In this document: positions 1-5,713 of the stretch, piece after piece
How positions within the stretch are numbered: position 1 is the stretch's first letter
Layout: each line of letters starts with the position of its first letter
NCBI GenBank assembly: GCA_010027295.1
Contig: RGVM01000198.1
Coordinates: forward strand, 1-5,713
DNA from: Chitinophagia bacterium
GTDB taxonomy: Bacteria; Bacteroidota; Bacteroidia; Chitinophagales; Chitinophagaceae
Direction of reading: 5' to 3'
DNA length: 5,713 nucleotides
Made by a program: the position numbers and the translations under genes
Notes under the pieces: generated by a model
Told to the model about the DNA's origin: nothing
The model's input: only the letters and a program-made list of their open reading frames with translations
Database searches by the model: none

Positions 1-1098
1 ATGCTGCAGGCATGGGTCAACACGGGTGGCCGTTCCTTCATCCATGCACCCGCCATGCTTCCGGCTGTCAAAACGAACATCGGCTGTATCGCCGTGGATA
101 AGGCGGCGGACGGGTCTGTTCGCATATTCGCCGGAGCCCGTGTGCGACAGGGCATGTTCCCCTTGTCCGATCCCTCGCGCCTCATCGTCCTCTCCGCGAA
201 AGGGGACTTCCTGCGGGAGGAATCCCTCCCCGTGGTTGGTGAATCCCCCATGTGCACCGGCGCACGCTTCCTGCAGCTGGATGGCGAGGGAGAGAAGGAA
301 CTGCTGACGGTAGGGGAGTTCCGTTCACCCGCCGTGTATGCGTACCGGTCAGGTCGCTGGACGGATCTCACGAAGACCTTTCTCTCCGGCGACATGCCGG
401 GGTGGTGGACTTCAGCCACGGCAGCGGACCTCGACGGAGACGGTGACGAGGATCTCGTGCTCGGCAACTACGGCCTCAACACGCAGTTCCATACCCGTCC
501 GGAAGAGCCTTTCTCGATCCTCTCGAAGGACTTCGACGGCAACGGTAAGCTCGACGCCGTGAGTGCCTATTATATCGGAGGAAAGTCCTGGCCGGCGCAT
601 TCGCTCGACGACCTCTGGGAGCAGATGCCGTTCCTGCGGAAACGCTTCAACACCTATGCCGCCTATGCGAAGACCGAAGCCGACGGCATCTTCACGCCGG
701 AAGAGCGTAAGGATGCCCTTCGGCTGACCGCATCCGAGATGCCTACGCTGCTGCTTGAAAACACGGGCGGTGTCATGAAGGTGCATGAGCTGCCGGTGCA
801 GGCTCAGTTCGCGCCGGTCTTTGCCGCAGCCGCCTTCGATGCCGATGGTGACGGTCGTCGGGACCTACTGCTTTGCGGGAACCAGTCGGGTACCCGTATC
901 CGTTATGGAAAGTACGATGCCAACACGGGCTTCCTCTTCCGAAACGAGGGAGGCATGCGGTTCTCATTCGTTCCGCATGCCTCCACGGGTTTTGATCTCA
1001 GGGGCGATGTCCGATCCGTCGCGGTGACGGATGGAGGCGCCAGGCTATGGTTCGGCGTCAACGGGGTGGGCGTGCAGTCCTACGGACGTTTCCGTTGA
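1..1098 (+). CDS. FG-GAP/VCBS repeat protein, C-terminal part (5' truncated by window edge)
   Basis: This is the last 365 residues of a beta-propeller type repeat protein. Three calcium-binding FG-GAP/VCBS loops are visible: DLDGDGDED (residues 143-151), DFDGNGKLD (177-185) and DADGDGRRD (280-288). The stretch LVLGNYGLNTQF (152-163), the segment around residues 206-223 (EQMPFLRKRFNTYAAYAK) and the HELPVQAQF block (262-270) match what I remember of the C-terminal region of Bacteroidota VCBS proteins related to the ASPIC/UnbV (CRTAC1-like) group. The ATG at base 1 is probably an internal methionine: the protein starts in the middle of a repeat (the QAWVNTGG part resembles the usual LYLNDGKGNF strand), has no signal peptide, and family members are much longer. 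Such proteins are normally exported and thought to act in binding or adhesion at the cell surface; no enzyme activity is evident. It ends in TGA and converges on the amidohydrolase gene. Family assignment is strong, function is weak. Confidence 0.85.
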   Translation: MLQAWVNTGGRSFIHAPAMLPAVKTNIGCIAVDKAADGSVRIFAGARVRQGMFPLSDPSRLIVLSAKGDFLREESLPVVGESPMCTGARFLQLDGEGEKELLTVGEFRSPAVYAYRSGRWTDLTKTFLSGDMPGWWTSATAADLDGDGDEDLVLGNYGLNTQFHTRPEEPFSILSKDFDGNGKLDAVSAYYIGGKSWPAHSLDDLWEQMPFLRKRFNTYAAYAKTEADGIFTPEERKDALRLTASEMPTLLLENTGGVMKVHELPVQAQFAPVFAAAAFDADGDGRRDLLLCGNQSGTRIRYGKYDANTGFLFRNEGGMRFSFVPHASTGFDLRGDVRSVAVTDGGARLWFGVNGVGVQSYGRFR

Positions 1099-1110
1099 CG
1101 GCCTTCTGCG

Positions 1111-2352
1111 TCAGCGGTTGGCGTAGACGGGGTTGGCGATGCCGTTGAGGTCGTAGACGACCTTGCCGGCGCGCACCGTCATCTCGCATTCGAACTTCTC
1201 CGTGCCCTTGACGCGATAGCCCGTCTTGTCATAGAAGCCGAAGTCTCCCTTGCGCATATTCAGGATGGCTATGTCGGCCTCTGCGCCGACCGAGAGGTGG
1301 CCGAGTTCCTCGCGTTTGATGGCCTTGGCGGGCGACCAGGTGGAGGCGCGGATGACTTCTGGAAGCGGCATTCCCATCTGCAGGAACTTGGACATCACGC
1401 TCAGCTGGTCCTTCATGGACGTGTTCATGCTGCCCGTGTGGAGGTCGGTGCTGATGGTGGTGGGCGGGAAGCCCGTTTTCATGGCCGGGATGGCCTGTGT
1501 GTAGTTGAAGCTCGCGCCGCCGTAGCCCACGTCGAAGACGATGCCTCTCTCGCGCGCGGCGCGTACGAAGGGTTTCACCGTGTTGGTGGATTCGTCGACG
1601 ATGGTCTCGCGGGAGCCGTCGAGCTTGGCGTAGGCGTGTGTGTAGATGTCGCCGGGCCGGAGTTTACGGAGGAAGAGTTCCTCCAGGGAGAGGGCGGGTT
1701 TGGCGCCGCCGAAATCGATGATGACGGGCATGTCCGCCTGGCGGCCGGCCTCGACGACGCGGTCGGTGGGCGTCCAGTCGTATCCGGAGTAGTGGGCCAG
1801 CTTGAAGCCTACGATGTGTGCCTTGTTGCCGCGGGCCGTGTTGGCGGAGAGTTTCGGGTCCATGTCGGCCACGTCCTGCTCCCAGTTGCCGCCGCGCATG
1901 CCGTGGCCGACGATGTTGAGGAAGGAGAGGACGCGGGTGGTGGACTTGTCGATCACATTCTTCTTGAAGGTCGAGAAGTTGCGCCATCCGGCGCCTCCGC
2001 AGTCGACGATGGTGGTGACGCCGACGCGCAGCGTGAAACCGTCGGGAGGAAGGGCGCTGAGACCGTCGCTCAGGTAGTGGTCCTCCTGGGTGCCGTGGAA
2101 GACGTGGCCATGGATGTCGATGAGGCCTGGCGTGACGATCATGCCGGAGGCGTCGACCGTCTGCTTGGCTGCTCCTTCGATGGAGGCGGCGACTTTGGCC
2201 ACCTTCCCATCGCGCACGGCGATGTCCATTTTGGCATCGATGCCGTTGCGCGGGTCGATTAGCCTTCCGTTGCGGATGAGGATGTCGTAGGGTTGCGCAG
2301 CGGCCATCAGGCAGGCGAAGGCCGCGCAGAGTGAGAGGATCGTTCTTTTCAT
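1111..2352 (-). CDS. Secreted amidohydrolase/deacetylase-family metallohydrolase
   Basis: A 413-residue TIM-barrel amidohydrolase of the dihydroorotase/D-aminoacylase-like superfamily, closest in pattern to the amidohydrolase/deacetylase (EF_0837-like) group. Residues 1-20 (MKRTILSLCAAFACLMAAAQ) form a Sec signal peptide with likely cleavage after AAAQ. The composite domain begins at YDILIRNGRLIDP (22-34). Metal-site residues visible are the HGH pair (H81, H83) after TPGLIDI, the probable bridging lysine K184 in GFKLAHYSG, H239 in DIYTHAYA, and the catalytic aspartate D303 in STDLHTGS. The position that is a metal-binding histidine in many relatives appears to be D213 (PVIIDFGG). The C-terminus (GAEADIAIL, then VRAGKVVYD) is typical. 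I chose the ATG at 2352 because it gives a clean signal peptide; an in-frame ATG at 2382 would add ten residues in front of it. The likely reaction is hydrolysis of an N-acyl (for example N-acetyl) group in the periplasm; the substrate is unknown. It is divergent from the RidA/SelA-like/RraA operon, which suggests a shared pathway. Confidence 0.88.
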   Translation of the reverse strand: MKRTILSLCAAFACLMAAAQPYDILIRNGRLIDPRNGIDAKMDIAVRDGKVAKVAASIEGAAKQTVDASGMIVTPGLIDIHGHVFHGTQEDHYLSDGLSALPPDGFTLRVGVTTIVDCGGAGWRNFSTFKKNVIDKSTTRVLSFLNIVGHGMRGGNWEQDVADMDPKLSANTARGNKAHIVGFKLAHYSGYDWTPTDRVVEAGRQADMPVIIDFGGAKPALSLEELFLRKLRPGDIYTHAYAKLDGSRETIVDESTNTVKPFVRAARERGIVFDVGYGGASFNYTQAIPAMKTGFPPTTISTDLHTGSMNTSMKDQLSVMSKFLQMGMPLPEVIRASTWSPAKAIKREELGHLSVGAEADIAILNMRKGDFGFYDKTGYRVKGTEKFECEMTVRAGKVVYDLNGIANPVYANR

Positions 2353-2475
2353 GTGGGTTGTTTGGATGCTAAATATATCCATTCTGATTCATCCGCGTAT
2401 CGTTCCGTTTTCCTACATTGTACTCCGAAGGATACGCCACAAGGGCGCAACCGATGACCCACAACCCAACCAATC
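2353..2475. promoter_or_regulatory. Divergent intergenic control region
   Basis: These 123 bases separate the minus-strand amidohydrolase start from the plus-strand RidA start, so promoters for both directions should lie here. No convincing full Bacteroidota promoter (TTTG near -33 plus TAnnTTTG near -7) was found. The best single box is TATATTTA on the minus strand (2378-2371, five of six fixed positions), but it has no partner at the right distance and would leave only a very short leader. Neither start codon has a Shine-Dalgarno sequence; both leaders are A/C-rich and share ACAACCCA (minus strand 2361-2354, plus strand 2461-2468). The region is more AT-rich than the flanking genes. The role as a regulatory region is inferred from gene orientation; the individual sites are uncertain. 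Confidence 0.55.
2395..2437. repeat. Short interrupted inverted repeat with inner palindrome (possible operator)
   Basis: GCGTATC (2395-2401) and GATACGC (2431-2437) are a perfect 7-base inverted repeat. Between them lies the odd-centred palindrome TACATTGTA (2414-2422), whose centre is within two bases of that of the outer repeat. The position in the middle of a divergent promoter region would suit an operator for a regulator controlling both transcripts. Repeats this short are expected by chance about once in a region of this size, so this is only a candidate. Confidence 0.2.
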
Positions 2476-2949
2476 ATGAACACAGAACCCAGGAGGTCCG
2501 CCTTCCGACGCATGATCTCGACGCTGCTCGGCGTCACCGGCGTCACAGCGGCGGCCTCCGCAGCCACGAAGGCCGCTTCGGATGAGAAAGTGTGCCGAAG
2601 CATCGAGACCGACCAGGAGATCCCCCTCTTCTCCGGGTCCACCACCTTCGGTGGACTCGTCTTCATCGCCGGAAAGGGCGCGCATTTCGAGGGAGACATC
2701 AAGGCCCATACCGACCATGTGCTGAAGGAGCTCGAGAAGGAGCTCGTCAAGGCCGGCTCCTCCATGCAGCACGTGCTGAAGGTCAATGTCTACCTGGCCG
2801 ACCTGGCCGACTACAAGCAGATGAACGAGGTCTTCCGCGGCCGCTTCGGCGAGAAGCCGCCCGTGCGGACGACGGTCGCCACCTACGGCGGCGTGCCCGG
2901 CAACTCGCTCGTCGAGATGGACTGCATCGCCTACATCCCCAACAAATAA
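2476..2949 (+). CDS. RidA (YjgF/YER057c/UK114) family protein with export signal
   Basis: A 157-residue protein: about 38 extra N-terminal residues followed by a complete RidA domain (about 45-156). Domain landmarks are FSGSTTFGGLVFIAGKG (52-68), the helix TDHVLKELEKELVKAG (79-94), VLKVNVYLADLADY (100-113), and the substrate-binding arginine R131 in PPVRTTV followed by E147 in NSLVEMDCIAYI. These are the arginine and glutamate conserved in RidA proteins with enamine/imine deaminase activity. The N-terminus (PRRSAFRRMISTLLG, then an Ala/Thr/Val-rich stretch ending near ASAATKA) is a basic region plus a weakly hydrophobic core, like a twin-arginine signal although not a textbook motif. Typical RidA is cytoplasmic and about 130 residues, so the extension is notable. 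It is the first gene of a three-gene operon, 12 bases before the SelA-like enzyme. Its probable role is hydrolysis of reactive enamine/imine products released by that PLP enzyme. No Shine-Dalgarno sequence precedes the start. Confidence 0.88.
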   Translation: MNTEPRRSAFRRMISTLLGVTGVTAAASAATKAASDEKVCRSIETDQEIPLFSGSTTFGGLVFIAGKGAHFEGDIKAHTDHVLKELEKELVKAGSSMQHVLKVNVYLADLADYKQMNEVFRGRFGEKPPVRTTVATYGGVPGNSLVEMDCIAYIPNK

Positions 2950-2961
2950 AAACGAACCAGC

Positions 2962-4179
2962 ATGAGACGCAGGAAGATGCTCAGGATGCTCGGCCTCGCC
3001 CCGCTGGCGGGCGGCGCAGTACTGCCCGGAACCGCCGGTGCGACCACAGCCACGGCGGCAGCTTTCAAGGGACGTGATTTCTTCGCCGAACTCGGCGTGC
3101 GGACCTTCATCAACGCCGCAGGCACCTACACCTCCATGACGGCCTCGCTGATGCGGCCGGAGACGATGGAGGCCATCCGCTACGCCTCCCGCAAGTTCTG
3201 CATGCTCGACGAGCTGCAGGACAAGGTCGGCGAACGCATTGCCGCCATCACCCATGCCGAGGCGGCCGTCGTCACCAGCGGCGCCTTCTCGGCGCTCACG
3301 CTGGGCATGGCGGGCATCCTCACGGGCAAGGACCCCAACAAGGTTCGGCAGCTGCCGAGGCTCGAGGGCACGGGCATGAAGACCGAGGTCATCTGTCAGA
3401 AGGGACATGCCATCGGCTACAACCAGGCCCTTACCAATACGGGTGTCAAAATCATCATGATCGAGACGCGAGAGGAACTGGAGCGGGCCATCGGTCCCAA
3501 CACGGCCGCCATGCACTTCCTCCATATCAACGCCGACCGCGGCAAGATCCAGCATGAGGAATGGGTGGCAGTGGCCAACAAGTATGGCATCCCGACGACT
3601 ATCGACATCGCCGCCGATGTGCCGCCCGTCTCCAATCTCTGGCGCTTCAACGACATGGGCTTCCACTGGGTGGCCGTCTCCGGCGGCAAGGCCCTCCGCG
3701 GCCCGCAGAGCGCAGGCCTGCTCCTGGGCAAGAAGCACATCATCGAGGCCGCCCGCCTATCCATGCCGCCCCGCGGCGAGAACATAGGCCGGGGCATGAA
3801 GGTCAACAAGGAGGAGATCCTCGGCATGTGGGCCGCCCTGGAGGAGTTCGTCAGCATCGACCACGACAAGGAGTATCAGGTGTTCCAGGAGCGCATAGAC
3901 CGCATCAAGGCGGCGGCGGAAACCGTGAAGGGTGTCACCACCCAGGTCAACCACCCCAAGCTGGGCAACTGCACACCCACCCTCAACATCAGCTGGGAGG
4001 CCGGCGCCATGAAGGCCGACGGCAACCAGATGCGCGAGGCGCTCCGCAAGGGAGACCCCTCCATCGAGGTCATGGGCGGCAAGGACAACCTCAGCATCAC
4101 CGCCTGGCAACTCATGGAAGGAGAGGACCGGATCGTCGCCCGCCGCGTCAGGGAAGTGCTGCAGGAATCGAAGGCCTAA
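2962..4179 (+). CDS. SelA-like PLP-dependent enzyme (aminotransferase class V fold) with Tat-like signal
   Basis: A 405-residue fold-type I PLP enzyme of the L-seryl-tRNA(Sec) selenium transferase-like group, which includes D-glucosaminate-6-phosphate ammonia-lyase types. The catalytic lysine is K243 in VSGGKALRGPQSAGLLLG, the most diagnostic motif of this family. D215 in TIDIAADVPP should contact the pyridine nitrogen. The NAAGTYT motif (51-57) and the TSGAFSALTLG segment (105-115) belong to the substrate and phosphate-binding regions. Residues 1-35 look like a twin-arginine signal: RRRKMLR followed by a hydrophobic stretch (MLGLAPLAGGAVL) and an Ala/Thr-rich linker. Tat export would suit an enzyme that folds around PLP before transport. 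It is unlikely to be true SelA: the export signal, the shorter length (true SelA is about 460 residues) and the catabolic neighbours argue against it. The likely reaction is beta-elimination of ammonia from a 2-amino acid or amino-sugar acid, giving an enamine/imine and then a 2-keto acid. It sits 22 bases before the RraA gene in the same operon. Confidence 0.87.
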   Translation: MRRRKMLRMLGLAPLAGGAVLPGTAGATTATAAAFKGRDFFAELGVRTFINAAGTYTSMTASLMRPETMEAIRYASRKFCMLDELQDKVGERIAAITHAEAAVVTSGAFSALTLGMAGILTGKDPNKVRQLPRLEGTGMKTEVICQKGHAIGYNQALTNTGVKIIMIETREELERAIGPNTAAMHFLHINADRGKIQHEEWVAVANKYGIPTTIDIAADVPPVSNLWRFNDMGFHWVAVSGGKALRGPQSAGLLLGKKHIIEAARLSMPPRGENIGRGMKVNKEEILGMWAALEEFVSIDHDKEYQVFQERIDRIKAAAETVKGVTTQVNHPKLGNCTPTLNISWEAGAMKADGNQMREALRKGDPSIEVMGGKDNLSITAWQLMEGEDRIVARRVREVLQESKA

Positions 4180-4201
4180 GACGCGCAACCGCCATCCCGA
4201 C

Positions 4202-5119
4202 ATGAGACGAATCATAACGGTCTTCGCGCTGCTGGCCCTGGCTTCCGGGGCTGGCGCGCAGACCATTCCCAAAGAGGAACTGCTGTTCCTCACCTCCGCC
4301 TGGAAAGGGGAGCGCTTCCCCGACGGACGCCCCCGTGTGTCCGACGAACTCGTCGAACGCGCCCGACGCATCGGCATCGAGGAGGCCTGGCAGATCCTCA
4401 ACAACGAGGGCTACCGGAACCAGTACGAGGGCGGCTGGAAGATGGTGCACGACGACGTACCCGTCGTCGGCCGCGCCGTCACGGCCCGCTACATGCCCTC
4501 CCGGCCGGATGTCGAGAGACTGGTGAAGGAGCGCGGACAGGCGCAGGGCCGCAAAGGCAATACCAACGCCTGGCCCATCGAAGTGCTGCAGAAGGGCGAC
4601 GTCTACGTGGCCGAGGCTTTCGGCAAGATCGCACAGGGCACACTCATCGGTGACAACCTGGGCACGTCCATCTTCCGCAAGACGGGTACCGGCGTCATCT
4701 TCGACGGCAGCGCCCGCGACCTCTCCGGCCTTGCGAAGATCCCCGGCTTCAACGCCTTCGTGCGCGACTTCCACCCATCCTTCATCGAGGACCTGTTCCT
4801 CATGGGACTCAACACGCCCATCCGCATCGGTAGGGCCATCGTCATGCCGGGCGACCTCGTCATCTCCGAACGCGAGGGCGTGCTCTTCATCCCCGCCCAC
4901 ATGGCCGAATACGTCGTGGGCATGGCCGAGTTCATCGCCGTGCGCGACAGGTTCTCGAAGGACATGCTGAACAGCGGTCGCTACAACGCCGGACAGATCG
5001 ACAACGAATGGACGCCGGAGATCCGGACGGCCTTCCTCGACTGGATCCGCAAACATCCCGAAGAGCCGCAGATAACGGCCGAACAGCTGGATCGCTATCT
5101 CAGCAAGCGGACCTGGTGA
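4202..5119 (+). CDS. Secreted RraA-family protein (HMG/CHA-type class II pyruvate aldolase-like)
   Basis: A 305-residue protein with an N-terminal Sec signal (MRRIITVFALLALASGAGAQ, likely cut after GAGAQ) and an RraA-fold domain over about residues 48-250. Landmarks are VGRAVTARYMPS (89-100), GDVYVAEAF (132-140), GTLIGDNLGTSIFRKTG (146-162), GVIFDGSARD (164-173) and IGRAIVMPGDLVISEREGV (209-227) followed by LFIPA. R172 and D173 match the Arg-Asp pair that, in 4-hydroxy-4-methyl-2-oxoglutarate aldolases of this fold, binds pyruvate and the divalent metal. About 50 C-terminal residues (from FSKDMLNSG to SKRTW) extend beyond the usual fold; relatives such as E. coli RraA are only about 160 residues. 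Because it is exported it is unlikely to regulate RNase E. A metal-dependent retro-aldol or decarboxylase role on a 2-keto acid is more likely, fitting the last step of the operon's presumed pathway. It is the last operon gene and ends four bases from the convergent CBM9-like gene. Confidence 0.85.
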   Translation: MRRIITVFALLALASGAGAQTIPKEELLFLTSAWKGERFPDGRPRVSDELVERARRIGIEEAWQILNNEGYRNQYEGGWKMVHDDVPVVGRAVTARYMPSRPDVERLVKERGQAQGRKGNTNAWPIEVLQKGDVYVAEAFGKIAQGTLIGDNLGTSIFRKTGTGVIFDGSARDLSGLAKIPGFNAFVRDFHPSFIEDLFLMGLNTPIRIGRAIVMPGDLVISEREGVLFIPAHMAEYVVGMAEFIAVRDRFSKDMLNSGRYNAGQIDNEWTPEIRTAFLDWIRKHPEEPQITAEQLDRYLSKRTW

Positions 5120-5123
5120 TGGC

Positions 5124-5713
5124 TCATTCGAAGCGGATCGAGCGATAGCGCTCGAACTCGTGGAAGCCGCTGCGGACCGGCGACCAGGCCCATTTCTCCA
5201 TCCGGCCCGAGTCGTAGTCGAGTCGGCAGAAGTTGGCGTTCCAGACGGTGCCCGCCTTCGGCGGGCTGTTGCGGAGCGGCGACAGCAGGGCAAACGGTAT
5301 GAAGACCTCCGCCATCCAGCCGGTCATCCCGCCCTTCTCCTTCATGATGGACACCTTGTGGACCGTCCTCCGCTTCGCATCGTATTTCCAGGGTGTCCAT
5401 CCGAAGAACTTCCCGCCCAGGTTGGGGATGATGAGTACGAGTTCCCGGTTCCTCGGGCTCACCTCGTATTCGAAATAGACGGGGTCGGAAGGAAGGGTAT
5501 GGAAGAAGGCCTCGAAGACGTCGGCGTTGTAGAGGTCATCGAAGTCGCGCCGGTACCGGCTAGTGACTTTCCCGTCGGTGCCGTGGAAGAGGAGATAGAC
5601 GCCCGTCTCGGAGTACAGGATGCGGAACCTGGACTCGTAGTCCGATGCCTTGTCGCCGATCCTGGGCATCGCATGCCAGTCAGCCCCTTCCCAGGCCGAT
5701 GCACTGCCCCGGC
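5124..5713 (-). CDS. Carbohydrate-binding family 9-like (CBM9/DOMON-type) protein, 5' end outside window
   Basis: At least 195 residues are visible, and the frame stays open to the right edge, so the true start is beyond base 5713. An internal ATG at 5669 is not a credible start because the preceding codons read SASAWEGADWHAMPRIGD, which looks like the usual opening strand of the domain. Landmarks are RFRILYSETGVYLLFHGTDGK, RDFDDLYNADVFEAFFHT, VYFEYEVSPRNREL, FFGWTPWKYD, GWMAEVFIPFALLSPL, WNANFCRLDYDSG and the terminal FHEFERYRSIRFE. This order is characteristic of carbohydrate-binding family 9-like proteins found in Bacteroidota near glycan-use genes. The protein is a beta-sandwich, presumably exported; its N-terminal signal cannot be checked here. 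It may bind sugars at the cell surface, but many members have no tested ligand. It converges on the RraA gene with only four bases between the stop codons. Confidence 0.85.
   Translation of the reverse strand, partial: RGSASAWEGADWHAMPRIGDKASDYESRFRILYSETGVYLLFHGTDGKVTSRYRRDFDDLYNADVFEAFFHTLPSDPVYFEYEVSPRNRELVLIIPNLGGKFFGWTPWKYDAKRRTVHKVSIMKEKGGMTGWMAEVFIPFALLSPLRNSPPKAGTVWNANFCRLDYDSGRMEKWAWSPVRSGFHEFERYRSIRFE

Noticed and set aside
1..3. ATG at base 1 as a true start of the VCBS protein
   Set aside because: The protein begins mid-repeat without a signal peptide and the family is much longer; the codon is probably an internal methionine at the window edge.
1092..1101. CCGTTGACGG as a terminator hairpin at the VCBS gene end
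   Set aside because: The stem is four pairs with a two-base loop, overlaps the stop codon and has no T-tract, so it is not a credible terminator.
1297..2262. A 321-codon plus-strand open frame inside the amidohydrolase gene
   Set aside because: It is a Gly/Val/Asp/Ala-rich mirror of a gene with intact metal-site motifs; no domain or signal is visible.
2353..2382. Upstream ATG at 2382 as the start of the amidohydrolase
   Set aside because: It would place ten polar residues before an otherwise standard signal peptide that begins MKRTILS at 2352, so the downstream ATG is preferred.
2413..3738. A 441-codon open frame on the minus strand across the RidA and SelA-like genes
   Set aside because: It is antisense to two genes with clear family motifs, its product is a His/Gly/Ala/Val/Asp-rich composition with no domain, and such frames are common opposite GC-rich genes.
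2962..4179. Annotation as selA (selenocysteine synthase)
   Set aside because: The Tat-like signal, shorter length and catabolic operon partners do not fit tRNA(Sec) charging; only the fold and the lysine motif are shared.
4148..5293. A 381-codon minus-strand open frame opposite the RraA gene
   Set aside because: It spans a complete RraA gene and part of the CBM9-like gene in another frame, has no recognisable motif and shows low-complexity shadow composition.

Overview
The window looks like chromosomal DNA from a GC-rich member of the Bacteroidota (GC roughly 60% by eye). The evidence is the protein set: a C-terminal FG-GAP/VCBS protein of the kind common near Bacteroidota polysaccharide and sugar-acid loci, a family 9-like carbohydrate-binding protein, and secreted versions of small metabolic enzymes. 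In addition, none of the four visible start codons is preceded by a purine-rich Shine-Dalgarno sequence; the leaders are A/C-rich instead. I cannot name a genus.

Layout: (1) 1-1098, plus strand, the 3' part of a VCBS/FG-GAP repeat protein whose 5' end lies before the window. (2) 1111-2352, minus strand, a secreted amidohydrolase/deacetylase-family metallohydrolase that converges on gene 1 with a 12-base gap. (3) 2353-2475, a 123-base divergent intergenic region that must hold the promoters for both directions; it contains short inverted repeats. (4) 2476-5119, plus strand, a compact three-gene operon with gaps of 12 and 22 bases: a RidA-family protein, a SelA-like PLP-dependent enzyme and an RraA-family aldolase-like protein, all three with N-terminal export-type signals. 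(5) 5124-5713, minus strand, a CBM9-like protein that converges on the operon with a 4-base gap and runs off the right edge.

How the genes may work together (inference): the amidohydrolase resembles the deacetylase-type enzymes that in other bacteria sit beside a SelA-like ammonia-lyase and a 2-keto-3-deoxy-sugar-acid aldolase. Here the same logic can be read off: remove an N-acyl group, eliminate ammonia with PLP, hydrolyse the enamine/imine intermediate with RidA, then cleave the resulting 2-keto acid with an RraA-fold, metal-dependent pyruvate aldolase. All four enzymes have predicted export signals, so the whole route would run in the periplasm rather than the cytoplasm. The two flanking genes encode proteins of types that are usually exported and surface or carbohydrate linked. 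This possible extracytoplasmic amino-sugar-acid or N-acyl-amino-acid degradation module is the most interesting feature of the window. The substrate cannot be told from sequence.

No tRNA, rRNA, insertion sequence, CRISPR array or phage gene was seen. All complete genes read through without frameshift.
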